Assembly: GCA_023014365.1 (NCBI GenBank)
Contig: JAEBUN010000001.1
Location: forward strand, 1,240,001 to 1,304,000
Direction of reading: 5' to 3'
Length of the DNA stretch: 64,000 nt
From: Lepiota brunneoincarnata
Taxonomy: Eukaryota > Basidiomycota > Agaricomycetes > Agaricales > Agaricaceae
The notes under the pieces are model-generated. The model had not been told where the DNA came from, ran no database searches, and saw only the letters and a program-made list of their open reading frames with translations. Both the position numbers and the translations under genes were made by a program. Numbering within the stretch: position 1 is the stretch's first letter; every line of letters starts with the position of its first letter. Below, in pieces: positions 24,023-36,539 of the stretch.

Positions 24023-24071
24023 CGGGTGAACTGGTTCGAGTTGGGAGAGCACAACTTAACCCCATACTCCC

Positions 24072-25115
24072 ATGAGCAGACAACCATCCCGACAACTGAC
24101 CGCCGCGGAGTGCAAGGCGCAACTGCTGAGGGAGAAGGCTGAGCGAGAGGAGCGGGAGCAGCTGGAAATCGAGAGGTTGGAGGAGGAGGAGCGACAAGAG
24201 GAGGAGGAGCGGCAGTGGCTGATAGCGCTACGTCAGCGACAAGCGGAGGAGCGGGCGAGGGAGCGCCTGGCGGAAGAGATCAGGCGGCAACAAGACAAGG
24301 CTGCCGAGGCAGAGCGTCAGGCGATTCGGGCCAGGCTCGTTGCAACTACTGCGGGGGCTTCGTCGAGCCGCCTGCCGGAAGAACTGATGGAGGTAGATAC
24401 GGAGGAGTCGGAATCCGATTACACGGATAGGGACGAGACGGAAAATGAGGAGGAGGAGGACAAGGACAAGGACTACGGGGACACAGGGGGTAAGGGAAAA
24501 GCAAGGGCGAGGGCGGCCCCGCGACAGGGCCATGCAAACATATTCGGGGGTGAGAACCCCTGCTGGAGGTGCGAGCGAGATGGGGTCCAGTGCGAGGTTG
24601 CCAGCAGGTGAGTCGTGTGAAAGTTTTCCGGGATACATACTGATAGGGTTTTAGTAATACCAGGAGTTGCCGTCGGTGCAGCAAAATGAAAAAACGGTGC
24701 GGGGGTCAAGAGGAGATGGAGCCGAGCGGGGCTGGGGGCATGTTGGGCCAACAATTTGAAGGTGATTAGGGGTTTCCGACTGTGAGGTTCACTGACCAAT
24801 GATTTTTTAGAGCTGAAGCGACTCATCGAGGAGGGGCAACGGGAGACCCTCAAACGGGTCAATATCATGGAAGTGCAGCTCGTACAGGCCATCGCTCGAT
24901 TGGGGGAGAGGGTGGACAAGGTCGAGCTGACAGCGGGCCGTTATGAGCAACTGCGGCGTTGGGAGGCGCAGGTGTATTGTAATTGGTCGAGTGGAAATGT
25001 TACGGAGACGGAGGGTTCGGAGGAGAGCGTCGGGGCCACCTTGGAGGAGGAGGTGTGGGGCTTAATGGAGGATGATGCTGCACAGTCGCCCGGCCCCTCT
25101 GGAGACGATAAGTAA
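24072..25115 (+). CDS. Antisense accessory gene of element B: coiled-coil, Zn2Cys6-type protein
   Basis: Three exons, 24072-24607, 24655-24761 and 24811-25115, with GT/AG introns of 47 and 49 nt, add up to exactly 316 codons (315 aa). The N-terminus MSRQPSRQLTAAECKAQLL leads into a long Glu/Arg coiled coil (about residues 15-95), an acidic stretch (TEESESDYTDRDE), and basic KGKARARAAPRQG. A Cys array then starts at CWRCERDGVQC, followed by nine residues and CRRCSKMKKRC. The spacing CX2CX6CX9CX2CX6C equals a fungal Zn(II)2Cys6 cluster and spans intron 1. A second coiled coil (EELKRLIEEGQRETL; AIARLGERVDKVE) and an acidic tail follow. It lies tail-to-tail with pol, 90 bp apart. No Ty3 protein has this makeup; a DNA-binding or chromatin role is inference only. 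Confidence 0.8.
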
Positions 25116-25204
25116 TTTGGTAGTCGTTTGTGTAGTTTTTTTGTTTTTTTTTTGTTTTGATAAATCTTGTTGTTTCTTGGTGTGATGGGTGATCAGTGGG
25201 AAAC

Positions 25205-28200
25205 TCAGAGTGAATGGAGGGGGCCAGGCTTAGCGGGGTAAGAGGAATGGAAAGCCTCTACTAGATCTATGGCATGTTCAAGTTCGGTAGCTGGTAACCA
25301 CGAAGACTCTTCTTCGGTGTCTTCATAACCTAACCAAATGACTTTGTAGAGGAGTTTGCATGCGCGGCGCCGATCAATCTTTGAGTCGACGATGCGAGCG
25401 ATTTTGTATTCGGGTTCGCCGTCAATAGAAACCGGCATGGGCAGCGGGTCCGATCGGGCGGGTATGGTGTTAGGTGTGGACGGTTCGAGCATGGAAACAT
25501 GGAAGACTGGGTGTACTCCACACATGGAATCAGGAAGTCGGAGTGTGAAGGAGTGAGTACCCGCTTGGGCAATGATCTCGTAAGGTCCAAGGAACTTTTC
25601 GGAGAGCTTTTTGGAGGGACGGGTGGTGCGGAAGAATTGGGCTTTAACGAACACCTTTTGTCCAACCTTGAAGTCCGGGGCGGGAAGACGGCGTGTGTCA
25701 GCAGAGATCTGGTAGCGTTGCTGGGCTAGCGCTATTTCAGACTTCAAGGTAGTATGTAAGTCGTCGAGATCAACAGCAAAATGGCGGGCCTGAGCGGAGG
25801 CGAGATCGCGTTCAGGATGAACTGTGATGTTTGGATGGTATCCTTTATTAGCGAAGAACGGGGAGATACCGGTGGTGGCACTAGGGGCGTTGTTGTAAGC
25901 AAACTCAGCTAGTGGTAGCAATTCAGACCAATTGTCCTGTTGGTAGTTACAATAGACCCAGAGATATTGTTCCAGGGTCTGATTGGTGCGTTCCATCTGT
26001 CCGTCACCTTCTGGGTGGTAGCCCGAAGTGAAGTGTAGTTTCATGTCAAGGGCTTGTCCCAATGAGCGGAAGAAGTGAGAGACGAATTCGGAGCCGCGGT
26101 CGGAGGTAACATGTTCGGGTACGCTGTGCTTGGAGAAGACGTGGAGGACGAATAGGCGGGCAAGGTCAGAGGAGGTGACGGTATTGTAGGTGGGGATGAA
26201 TAATGATTGCTTGGTGAGTCTGTCGACTATTACTAGGATGGCATCGTAGCCGGAGGAGGTGGGAAGTTTCTCAATGAAGTCCATGGAGATTGAATTCCAA
26301 GGGCGTTCAGGGATGGGGAGTTGCTTGAGGAGACTGTAGGGGTGGTGGTGCTGGGGTTTAGACCTCATACAGGTGACACAAGACTTACAGAAATCTTTGA
26401 CGAAGGTGTGGACACTAGGCCAGGTGTATTCGCGCCGGATGAGTTCCAGCATTTTATTCTGACCGAAGTGGCCAGCTAGGACATGATCATGCTTGTACTG
26501 GAGGACCCGAAGTCGGAGGTTGTTGGTGTCAGGGACATAGATTCTGTCGTCTAGGAGGAGGAAACCTTTATCGTTGACTGACCAACAGCCTTCTGGGGTG
26601 GCAAGGTGGGCGGAAGCGGTCGGATCCGCTGGTAGGGTGGTGAGGATATCTCGGTGTAGCTGATCGAGGTCCATGACTACAGCTGCGCGAAGGGAAGGGG
26701 CATAAAGAGTGGTGGTGCAGACGGAGGCCGCAAGCTGTTCGTGGGTGAATACGGGTCGGAAATTGTGCAGGTTGACTGATGCATAGTTGCTATTCCCCCC
26801 CTTAGGGTAAACGTCCCATCGTCTAGTTAGGGCATCAGGCTTGGTGCCAAGGCGGCCGGGTTGGAACCGGATGACGAGGTGGAATTGGGACAGGAACTCA
26901 GACCAACGAGCTTGGCGGTGAGTGAGGATTTTGGTGGTGCAAAAGTATTCGAGGTTTTTGTGGTTGGTGACTACGTCAATAGTAAGAGGGGCACCCTCAA
27001 GATAGTGCCACCAGATACGAAAAGCCTCGAATATCGCCAAGAGTTCCTTGTCGTGGGTGTCATAATTAAGTTTGGCCATGTTAAAGGTGCGGGAATGGAA
27101 TGCAATGGGGTGAACCTCACCATCATTGGTGATGATAGAGAGGATGGCCGCAAGGGCGTAGTCGGAGGCGTCGGTCTCGACAATGATCTGAGCGTCAGGG
27201 GCCCAAGGAGTGAGGATGGGGGCGGATATGAATGCTTCTTTCAGGGAACTGAAGGCTTCACGGCATTTGTCAGTGAAATTCCATTTCACGTCTTTGTGGG
27301 TGAGGCAAGTGAGCGGAACGACGATGTCGGAGTAACCGTGAATGAAGCGACAGTAAAAATTGGCGAAACCTAAGAAGGACTGGATGTCCTTGACTTTCTT
27401 GGGTTCCGGCCACTCCTGGATGGTCTTGACCTTAGATTGGTCCATTCAGAGACCGTCGGGGGAAAGAATGTAGCCGAGATATTCCACTGTGTCAGAGTGG
27501 AACTGGCATTTGTTGGGGCGGGCGTATAGACCATGTTGTCGGAGCCGCTTGAGGACCTCCTTGACTTGGTCACGATGGATACTGTGATTGTCGGAGTATA
27601 TCAGGATGTTGTCAAGATAGATGGTAATGCAGACGTCGAGCATGTCCTTGAATATATCGTTCATGAACCGCTGGAAGGTGGCGGGGGCGTTGGTGAGGCT
27701 GAAAGGCATAACCATCCATTTGAAGGAGCCGTAGTGGGTCCGAAAGGCGGTCTTCCATTTGTCGCCATCAGCAACGCGGACTAGATGGTAAGCGTGACAG
27801 AGGTCGATTTTGGTATATACGCGAGTGTTATCAGAAACCACATCAGAAGGACAGTTATTTTAGTTCACATTCCCATGTCACTATGAAACTATCAGTAGTG
27901 TACATCAGAAGGACTATTCTTAGTATACGCCTCATGTTCTCTTATCTCTGACTCATAGTTACCCCGGTCTGGATTATTATAGTAGGAGTACAGCCACACT
28001 TAGAAGTATATAAGGATACAGTACAATACCTTGTATCCTTATCTTAGTGTTATACAGTTCTTGCCTCCTATACCTCTTCGCCCTTAAAACCGGCTGGACT
28101 ATAGTGCTCCGTCGTCTCTAAGTCACGCCTAGTAGGACAAGACCAAGTCTGTATAGACATCTTGCCCCGAACGCCGTGCTACTCAAGAGCGAACCCCTAA

Positions 28201-29404
28201 CCCGGGTAACAGCGAGCTTTGCGAGGGGAGTCTAAGAGGTCGGAGATGAGCGGAAGGGGGTAGCGATCCTTCTTGGTAATATGGTTGAGACCTCTAAAAT
28301 CAACACATAAACGGAGGGAGCCGTCCTTCTTCTTGACGAAGAGGACCGGGGCTCCATGAGGAGAAGTGGAGGGGCGAATGAAGCCAATAGATAAATGTTC
28401 GTCAATGAAATCACGCAGAGCTCCAAGCTCTGATTGCGAAAGGGAGTAAATGGTACCGACCGGAGGCTGACCGCCGTCCTCTAGGTTAATCTGGAGGTCA
28501 TAAGGGCGGTGTGGAGCGAGTGTGTCAGCACACGATTTACTGAAAACATCAGCGAACTTGTGGTATTCCTCGGGAATGGACGAGAGGTCAGCCGGGTCTT
28601 CGGAGACAGAAGAAGATGCGGCCGATGCGGAGGCAGTGGAGAGGTTAATTCGGAATTGTTGGGAGCCAGGGAGCTTGGCAGCGCGGATAAAGGCAGGAGC
28701 GTTTATCAGGGATATGTGTGGTTTCGCAAGGGGGACAGGTTGGGATGAGGTCCCGGACAGGGGTGGTGAACCTAGGTCAGGAGTGTCAGGGGTGGCCATA
28801 AGCGGGGCCGATGCGGGTGTGATGCAGGTAGAGATGGAAGCAGGATTCTCGAGTAGGGATGGCCGGAAAGTAATACTGCCCAAAGCCCAGTCAATCAATG
28901 GATTGTAGCGGGTGAGCCAGTTGTGTCCTAAGACCACAGAACAGGAAGAGTCGAGCCGGGTGACATAAGTGTCCAAAATGATAGATTCACCGGAGGGGAA
29001 AGATACAGGCAGTTGCGCAAGCTCCGTAATGTAGGCATTTGAGGTCCTGTCAAATAACTGAAGTTCAATAGCCGGGATGGACGAGGTTGGAATACTATGA
29101 GAACGAACAAAAGATGAGTCCACAAAACAGTGAGTAGAACCACTATCAACAAGAGCTTTGAAAGGAGAAAGAGAAGAGAAAACAGAACTAACTACATTGT
29201 CCGTTGCAGAAAGCGGGTCCGAAGCGGAGAGTACGGAAGTGGAAACAGGAGATAAAGAAGTAACTAAAGGAGAAGTTAATGTAATATGAAAAGAGTTCGG
29301 GTCGGAAAGAGTGGACGCATTGAGACGGAAACTCTCTGGAGCACAGCAGAGTTCAATGCGATCCTCAGTCTGTGCAGAGGCCTGAGGACCGCCGACTATT
29401 TTTC
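25205..29404 (-). pseudogene. Element B copy 1 pol polyprotein (interrupted)
   Basis: Protease (ALVDSG-type), reverse transcriptase, RNase H, integrase and a C-terminal chromodomain (KLLYKVIWLGYEDTEEESSW) encoded in the -1 frame relative to gag. The solo LTR-A at 27826-28211 splits the reverse transcriptase. A TGA at 27446-48 replaces the CGA kept in copy 2. The RT catalytic box reads YLDNIL rather than YLDD. The integrase zinc finger (HDHVLAGHF; CKSCVTCMRSKP) and DDE residues (MDFIEKLP; SDRGSEF; QMERTNQTLEQ) are present. The stop is at 25205-07. Confidence 0.92.
27826..28211 (+). mobile_element. Solo LTR of element A (386 bp) inside element B pol
   Basis: TGTTATCAG to GGGTAACA, exactly 386 bp like the main-copy 5' LTR. 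Flanked by GCGAG duplications (27821-25, 28212-16). Pol sequence resumes on both sides. Confidence 0.95.
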
Positions 29405-30796
29405 CGAGCTTGGGAGAGTCGGCGCATCTGTCTCGGGGAGCTGAGCCTGTTGGCCTTTAGCCTTGGCATCAGGGAATTTTTTCTTGTCGCAGTTAGCAGC
29501 CCTGTGATTGGGATCTGCGCAGACAAGGCAGAGGTTATTGTCGAAACGTCGTTGACATTCCTTGGGGGTTAATTTACCATCCTTACCAAGTTTACTAGTA
29601 AGGTCGGATTTGGGCAGGGCCGATTTCTGACCGGCGGACAGGTTGGGCGGATTGCCCTTGAAGCTGGTGTTGGGTGTGCTGCCTCTGTTATTATTGGCAG
29701 GCTTGGCGGCAGGTTGCAGGTTGGTCGAGGTGGAAGGGGATGGGTTACCTCCAGGTTTCCTAGAGGCGGTCGGGTCCGAAGCGGATTTGGCGTGGGCCTT
29801 CTCACGTTGGCGCTCCCAGTAGCGAGCGTCGATCTTCATCGCTGCTGCTCGCATTTCAATGAAGGTGTCGGGCTTGCCGTCGGGCCGATTGGACAGAATG
29901 TCCTGGATGTGGTCGGGGAGGCCTTTGTAGTAGCGGTGACAAAATACTTCGTCACCCCAGTGGAGTTGGCCAGCTAGGCGTAGAAAGTCGACGTTGTAGA
30001 CGGCAATCTTCTCATCATAGCGCATTTGGAGGGAGTCAAGCTGCTCAGCAGCTTCTCCGGTCGGATCTGTGGGACCGAAATTGGTCTGCAGCTCCAGGGT
30101 GAACTGGTCCCAGTCCTCGATCCAGTTGTGCATTATTCCGTGGTTGTTGGCCTCGTTGAGGCCGATTTTGAAGTGTTGCTGTGCCACGCCTGTGAGGTAT
30201 GTCAACGCGAAGTTGACCTTGGTGGCGGGGATAGCAAACTGGGCTGGGTTGGTATGGAAATAGAGTCAGCATTGGAAGAGGAAGGGTTTGAGTTTGGCAG
30301 GGTCGGAACCTGTAAAGATGTCAGGTTTGCGAGCTTTGGTACAGGGAGTTCGAGGAGGCTGTGGGGCTTGAGAGTTCCCACGGCCGTCCATTTGATCGGC
30401 TATGCGTTGGAAAACTCGGAGTATGAGTCTATCATGGTCATCTCGGGTGTTGCCAGGTGGAATGTTGTTGTTGTTGTCGCCGTTGTCTGATGGTTCGTCG
30501 TCGCCCGGGGGCCCATCCCCGTTGTCAGGATAGTCATCAGGATCACCAGGGTTGCTGGGATCAGGATTGGGGTCGGGGCCGTCGTCGGGGCCATCGGGAG
30601 TCCAGAATACTGAAGGTTGTATATCTTCAGAGAACCGGTCTGGGGTCGAGGGCGCGATAGATTGTCGGCAAGAGCGAGAAGCCCTTGGGGAGTCGGGTTG
30701 CAGTTCCTCGGAAGGAGGTTGTCGAGTGATGCGTTTGCTACGGCGAGCGGCTGGAGTTACCAGAGTGCGAGTACGGGTAACTGTTCGAGAGACCAT
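29396..30796 (-). pseudogene. Element B copy 1 gag
   Basis: Starts MVSRTVTRTRTLVTP. It has an Asp/Pro/Asn-rich linker, the capsid-like segment (FKIGLNEANNHGIMHNWIED), and a CCHC knuckle CLVCADPNHRAANC. The end is GAA AAA TAG at 29396. One nonsense TGA at 30266-68 replaces the CGA seen in copy 2 (QCRLYF). The run of five A's before the stop overlaps the -1 pol frame. Confidence 0.92.
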
Positions 30797-30836
30797 GGTT
30801 AGAAAAATTCAGAGTGTGGTGGACAGGAGGAGTGTG

Positions 30837-30847
30837 AGTCTGATAAT
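30837..30847 (-). other. Self-complementary primer-binding site, element B copy 1
   Basis: On - this reads ATTATCAGACT, starting two bases after the 5' LTR. It is the exact complement of AGTCTGATAAT inside the LTR about 33 bp after the TATATATA box. Confidence 0.75.
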
Positions 30848-30849
30848 AC

Positions 30850-31510
30850 TGTTAGAGCCGGTGCGGGTCGGGACTGAAGCGGAGGGTCGGGGTGGTATCC
30901 TTGGTATAAGGTAACCGGGGGACAGGGTGAAGTCAGTACGTAGACTTCGGGACCGAGGTGGAGTACGTCGGGCGGGGGGTTGGACTTGCGGCCTCAGCGT
31001 ATGTGCTGTGCCCTCCTACTGTCCTAGTCCGTATTTCAGGAAGTCGGGGCCGAAGCGGAGCGAGGCAGAAGAGAGGAGAGGATAGAGAACAGGGAGCTGG
31101 TCCGCTGCTCAATTCGATTATCAGACTGAGGAGTACAAGCCAAGTACCTACGGTATATATACTACTGGCCTTACGAACTATGACTCGTACTGACTACGTG
31201 CGGAGCGAAGCGGAGACCGATCTAGTTACAAACAGATTACAAATGGATTACGAATGGAATGGAAACGGGTACAGGTATGGAGACTAATAACGTATCTTGA
31301 CTACGGACGGGAAATGGAGATGGGGGTATGAGACACCAAGGGTCAGGTGACCACGGCACGTGTGGGGGTGGTCGCGTGATCGGGGCAGTGGGTTGCGGTT
31401 GGAGCAGGTCGGGGCCGAGTCGGAGGGCAGAGGGTTGTTATGTGGAGCGCATGTGGAGTCGAGAAGCCGAAGTATAATGGTTAAGCTCTGGGTTTGGCAT
31501 GGATATGACA
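30850..31510 (-). repeat. Element B copy 1, 5' LTR (661 bp)
   Basis: Same length and ends as the other three B LTRs. It holds the TATATATA promoter box and the predicted RNA start segment CAGTCTGATAAT. Confidence 0.9.
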
Positions 31511-34045
31511 CTTGCGATGACATGGTGTCTGAGTTGGAGGTCTTCTGGAATGATGACACATTCTTGGAACAAGAGAAGTGAACCATTTGGGGTCTGAATT
31601 GTCCCAAAGTCTTTATCAGCAGCATTAGGGTGGGCTTCTTTTAGGAGTTTGAATGCTTCAGTGGTTCTAGCATTGTATTTGGGTGATTCCATGATTCTTC
31701 CTTGGAGTTCCATATTGACGGTGGCAATAAAGAGGTGTTCTGGGAGTACTGTGACTAAGTTTTGATCTTCTATGTCGGCTGCAGCAACAAAGAGGTTGTT
31801 TGGAAGTATGGTGACGTCTTTGTTGTCATTATCCTCATCAGGGATATGGTCTGGATGTCTTGACAGAGCGTCTGGTGCAGGGATCTTTGATCCTGGGATG
31901 TGTTCTAGTTTGAAGTTGTAGTCTGCGAGGGTCTGGACCCATCGTGCTTGTCAGCGGTTGATTTTCTGGGGTTTATGCCAGTATGTGAGGTTTTGGTGGT
32001 CCATTCTGATGCAGACGGTGTAGGGACTTCCAAGGAGGTAGTGGTGCCATTCTTCAAGGGCTCGGATAATAGCAAGGAGTTCCCTGTCATAGATGTCATA
32101 GTTGCATTCCGCTGGTCCGAATGTCTTTGAATAGAATGATATGGGTTTCTGTATTCCGTTGATGTTGTGTTGGTACAGGACAGCTCCTGATGTGAATTTG
32201 GAAGCATCGGCTTCTATTTTGAAGGGTTTTGTGGAGTCAGGCATGAGGAGTACTGGTTCCTTTAAGAATTTGTTCTTGAGCATTTCGAATGCTTTTTGTT
32301 GTTCTTCTTTCCATTCAAATTTGTTTGATTTCGATAGGAGTTGGTTCAGGGGTTTGGTGTGGTGGGAGTAGCTGCGGATGAACTTCCTGTAGAAGTTACA
32401 GAATCCAATGAATTTCCAAATGTGTCAGACTGTTTTTGGCACTGGCCAGTCTTCTATTCCCTTGAGTTTTCTGGGATCCATTTTGATTTCGTCTGGTGTG
32501 ATGATCATGCCAAGATATTTGAGTCATTGTTTGTTGAACTTGCATTTCTCTGTTTTGAGGTAGAGGTTGTTTTCCTGCAGGATTTGCAGTACTTTTTCCA
32601 TAAGTCAGTCAGTTTCTTCTTGGGTTTTACTGTCGATTAGGATGTCATCCATATAGATGATGATTCCTCCTTTCTCCATTATCTTGGAGAATAATGTGTC
32701 CATCATATGTTGGAACATCATGGGACTGTTGCAAAGTCCGAAAAACCTTACAGTTGGTTCAAAAGACCCATGGGAGTCTTGAACGCTGCTTTCCATTGAT
32801 TGCCATCTTTGATTCTGACATTATTGTATCCTAGGCAGATGTTAAGCTTAGTGAAGTACTTAGCTCCTTTGAGTTTATCCATGATAGAGGAAATCATGGG
32901 GATTGGGTATGCATTTTTGACAGTATGATCGTTTAGATAATGATAGTCTTGGCAGGGTTGGAGGTCTCCTCCTTTCTTGGCAACAAAGAAGAATGGTGAT
33001 GCCATAGGGGATTTTGAGGGGTGGATGTACCCTTTTTGGAGGTTCTCATCTATGAATTCTTTTAGTGCTTTTTCTTTGGCAGGTGCCACTTGGTAAGGTT
33101 TCATCGATTTTGCTTTGAATGTTGGTTTTAGTTTGATTTCGTGATCAAATGTTCTTGATGGTGGGAATTGTTTGGAGGCTTTCTTGTTGAATATTTTAGC
33201 CCATTGGGCGAATCTTTGAGGAATCTCAGGTGGTTCCTTGTTTGATTCCAGTTGTTTTCCTTTTTGGTTTGCTGATTTTGTTGGGTTGTGTTGTTCATTG
33301 TGGAGCATTGTGGCATGTGTTGCTTTGGCGTTTACTTCTAATGGGGTTAGAAGCATTGGATTCATTTCTCTTTCTAAAGAGAAGGTGTCAAGGTCAACGT
33401 TTGACAGGTTGACGTATTCTTCTGGGTTGTCTTCAGGTTGAGAGGTTTTTCCAGCCATTATGTCCATGGTGATGGAGTTGAGTTCAACAGGTCATCGTAG
33501 GGTTCTGAGGAGTTTTGAAAAGTCTTGGTGATTGATTTGGGTTTCCAAGAGAATGTCTTGGTCTTCCAGTTGATGTTGGGATTGTATTGTTCCAACCAGG
33601 GAAATCTGATGATGAGGTCTTTCTCACCAGTGTTTGTGATGTACGCTTCTAGTGTGCAATCTCTTTCATCGATGATGGTTCTGATTTTGATGTATTCATG
33701 GATTTTGCCATGTTGATTGTCAGTTCTGTCAACATTGCTGAGAGGGATTGGTTGGTCCAGCTGCTTGGTTTGATAACCATGTTGTTCAATGACTTTGTGG
33801 GAGATAAAGTTCCCTTGGGCTCCTGAGTCTATCAGGGCAGTGATGGCCACAGGTTTTGATGTCCATTCACTCCAAATCTCGATAGGTAAGAAAAGGGATC
33901 ATTTATTTGGGGATAGTCGTAATTTTACAGAGTTTATCGAGAAAATGTCCTTCTGGGAGTGAGAGTATGAAATGTCCTTCTGAGCTTTGGAATGTGCAGG
34001 GGCACATTGATCAACAGCATTCCCTTTTAAAAATCCTGGAATGGA
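31511..34045 (-). pseudogene. Element A copy 2 pol (decayed)
   Basis: Protease (TALIDSGAQGNF), RT with [10 protein letters not shown], RNase H (IEADASKFTSGAVLY) and the start of integrase (EDLQLRHHVIAS), all on -. Multiple TGA/TAG stops and CpG losses are present. It is broken at 31511 by element B copy 1; the rest of the integrase is at 23225-23277 and 21738-21968. The 3' end of the element is missing. Confidence 0.9.
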
Positions 34046-36536
34046 TGCATCTCCGGATCCTTGGCTAGCGCAGAGTGGAGCTCTTGTTGGAGTTCGGGGT
34101 TGGGGCCATCAACCATTTGGTGCATTTGAGATGCGACTTCTGCAACAGCAAGGGAGTATTTGTGTTGTGGTGATTGTTGAGTGTTCCGGTTTGGAAATCC
34201 GGGATGAGTGTTTTGTTGTTCAGGGAAAGGACGATTGGGGTTTCTCGTAGGGCAAGGGGGGTTGGTACGCATTCCTGGGAAGCATCTAGCTGGCGGTGGT
34301 TGTGGGCATTTACTGACCCAGTGATCCTTAGCTCCGCATCAGAAGCATTCTGTTATGATCCGTACTCCTTCTGTATCCAAGGATAACTGGAGATGTCCTT
34401 CAATCACTCTACAAGGTGTCCGAGATGGTTGGCCTTGCAGAGCTTAGTGGATCGCGCTCAATGAGATAACGAGGGAACACACCAAGTTAAGGCAGAGAGG
34501 GTTAACGACTGCTGTTAACAAGATTAAAGCTTAGGGCTTTAATCTCTACTTGTACAGGCCTTATATACCTATGAGACACTATATACTTGTTATAGGTAGT
34601 AGGGCTGTTCTACTGGTCGTCTGCAGTCTTGACCATGATGCGCATCCTAGCTGATGGCATCCTACTGTTATTTATATTACAATGAGTCAGTGTCCTCATT
34701 CTCACTGCTGTGTGATGTTCCATTGCTTTCCTCTGACTCATAGTTTCCTTCTCCCAATTCTATCTCCATGGAATCTCCTCCATTCTCACTCTCCACTCTC
34801 TTGGTGCTTCCATCCGTGTCGGAGGTTGGATCAGTCAATCCATGGCTGTCTTCTTCATTCTTGGGGTATTCCAGAATATCCTCCAGAGTTATCTCTATTC
34901 CTGCTTCTCTTGCCAGGTCCTGCATGGCATTATAATATTCCCCTTCTTCATCTTCATATTCCTGCGCTTGTAACTGGTCTGTGGTTTCCTGTACCCATCT
35001 TGTAAAGTTGAATAGTTGTTCCTGTTCTTCTCAATCTGGAATATTCATAACACATTCCTGGTTCTGATATGATTTCATTTGTTGTCTGGTGACAACGGCA
35101 TCTAGCTCTAATGGTTCTTGAGCAGAGGTTTCTTCAGCATATTCTGGTTGGGGTATTTCAGGATAAGGATCTTTGAATCCTTCTTCTACTGTGGCATGGT
35201 CTATTTCCATGGTGTGTGGGTCTTGTGGGGTGAAATGTGGAGCATTGCTTCTTTGGTAGAACTGTGCGTAAGGCACATTGTTGTTTGGACGGTTTGGTCC
35301 ACAGTTAGGTTGGTATTGGTTCCTTTGAGGGAATGTGGTTCTGGGTGTGCCATATAAGGCATTGCTTCTGTGGAAGTTGTCATTGAGTTTGTTGGCTCCG
35401 GTGTACCAAGCAGTGATGGTTGTCGGGGGGTTCTCTGATTTGTCGATCTTCATTGCAATGTGTCGATCGATTGCTTTACAGTAGAGATCGATCAGGGTGC
35501 AATCTTCATTAAGTCGGGATTGACAGATGAGTTCCTTGAACTGAGCATTGAACTCAGTCATTGGTTTGCCTGCTTGGTGCAGGGTTTGAAGTCTAGTATG
35601 TGTGTATGCATGTTCATCTGCCGGAGTGAAGTCGGCTCTAAGCTGGGCAGTAAAGTTGTCCCAAGACTCCATGGCTGTGGGTTGTCCCTGTTGGGTTTGG
35701 GCATTCCTCTCATGGAGGTATTGTCTGGCCCAGGCTTGGGCATCTCCTGATTGCATTGTCGAGAGGACAAAAAGAGTCCTGGCAAGGTCGGTGTTGTAGG
35801 TGGTCACGTTGGCAAGCATGTATACTTCACATTGGAAGATCCAATCTTCAAATAGTCTTCTAGTTCCATCAAAGGCAATGGGTTTGAGGAGTCCTAACTC
35901 CTTTAGGGTTTGTGCAGCAGCCATTATTTGTAATTGTCTGGGTGGCGGTGGCGGTGTAGGAGGTTTTCTTGGTCATAAGGTGGGAGCCAGTAGGGCTAAG
36001 GGTGTTGTTGGCGTAGGTAGTGTGGGTGGTTGTGGATTGGAATTCGATTGGTTGTCATCTGTTATATAGACATTGGAGTCGTTATCTGCTGGGGGAGTTT
36101 TTCCTTGATTTACTGCATATTCGTGATGTGTAAGTAAATTCTCTTCCAATTGGGAAAGTTCTCTTGGTTGTTTGAGGGCGTATTCGAGTTCTTGGAGTTC
36201 AAGGTCATTTAATGGGTCTACTTTGCTACAGTATTCTTTGGCTTGTTTAAGTCTTCTTTCTTCTTGTTTGTAGTGTTCTTTTAATTCTCTTTTGTGTTGT
36301 ATTCTTTGTCGTTCTGCTAGTTCTTCAGCAAAACTTGTTTGAGTCTGTGTTGATGTACTTGGAGTGGGTGAGTCAAATGGAGATGGGGGATAGAATGGGG
36401 ATGGTGTCTGAGTGGGGATAGGGTTTCTTCTGGGATCTGGGTTTTGGGTTCCTGATCCTGAGATTCTATTTCTTGATTTGGGTGGAGGTGATGGAGTTTC
36501 TCAGGCCAAGAACTTCTTTGGAGGCGTGGTAGCAGA
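34030..36536 (-). pseudogene. Element A copy 2 gag (decayed)
   Basis: Matches main-copy gag, including the coiled-coil segment (SFAEELAERQR), capsid-like FEDWIFQCEVYMLAN, and ending PFQDF then TAA after a five-T run, as in the main copy. The CCHC knuckle is interrupted by the solo LTR-D at 34351-35052. A CGA-to-TGA stop follows shortly after the ORF0 UAG. Confidence 0.88.
34351..35052 (-). mobile_element. Solo LTR-D (702 bp)
   Basis: TGTTATGATC to TTCATAACA with the 5-bp duplication CATTC (34346-50, 35053-57) inside element A gag. On - it opens with TGTTATGAAT, so an ATG lies at the fifth base. A ~122-codon acidic frame follows (residues EEQEQLFNFTRWVQETTD; EITLEDILEYP; ending NEDTDSL), broken in this copy by one CGA-to-TGA change. 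Confidence 0.9.
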
Positions 36537-36539
36537 TGT

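Larger units (their letters stand above)
23278..31510 (-). mobile_element. Ty3/Gypsy chromovirus B, copy 1 (complete, decayed)
   Basis: Two 661-bp LTRs bound gag and pol on the - strand plus an antisense gene on +. The 5-bp duplication CTTGC (23273-77, 31511-15) shows an intact insertion into the integrase of element A copy 2. It is interrupted by a 386-bp solo LTR of family A and carries CGA-to-TGA nonsense changes in gag (30266-68) and pol (27446-48). The LTRs differ by scattered, mostly C/T changes, so the insertion is not recent. Confidence 0.93.

Noticed and set aside
26861..27373. 170-codon + strand frame opposite element B pol, and similar antisense frames over gag (30026-30490)
   Set aside because: They are mirror frames of well-conserved pol and gag codons, with no introns, domains or own signals, unlike the gene at 24072-25115.
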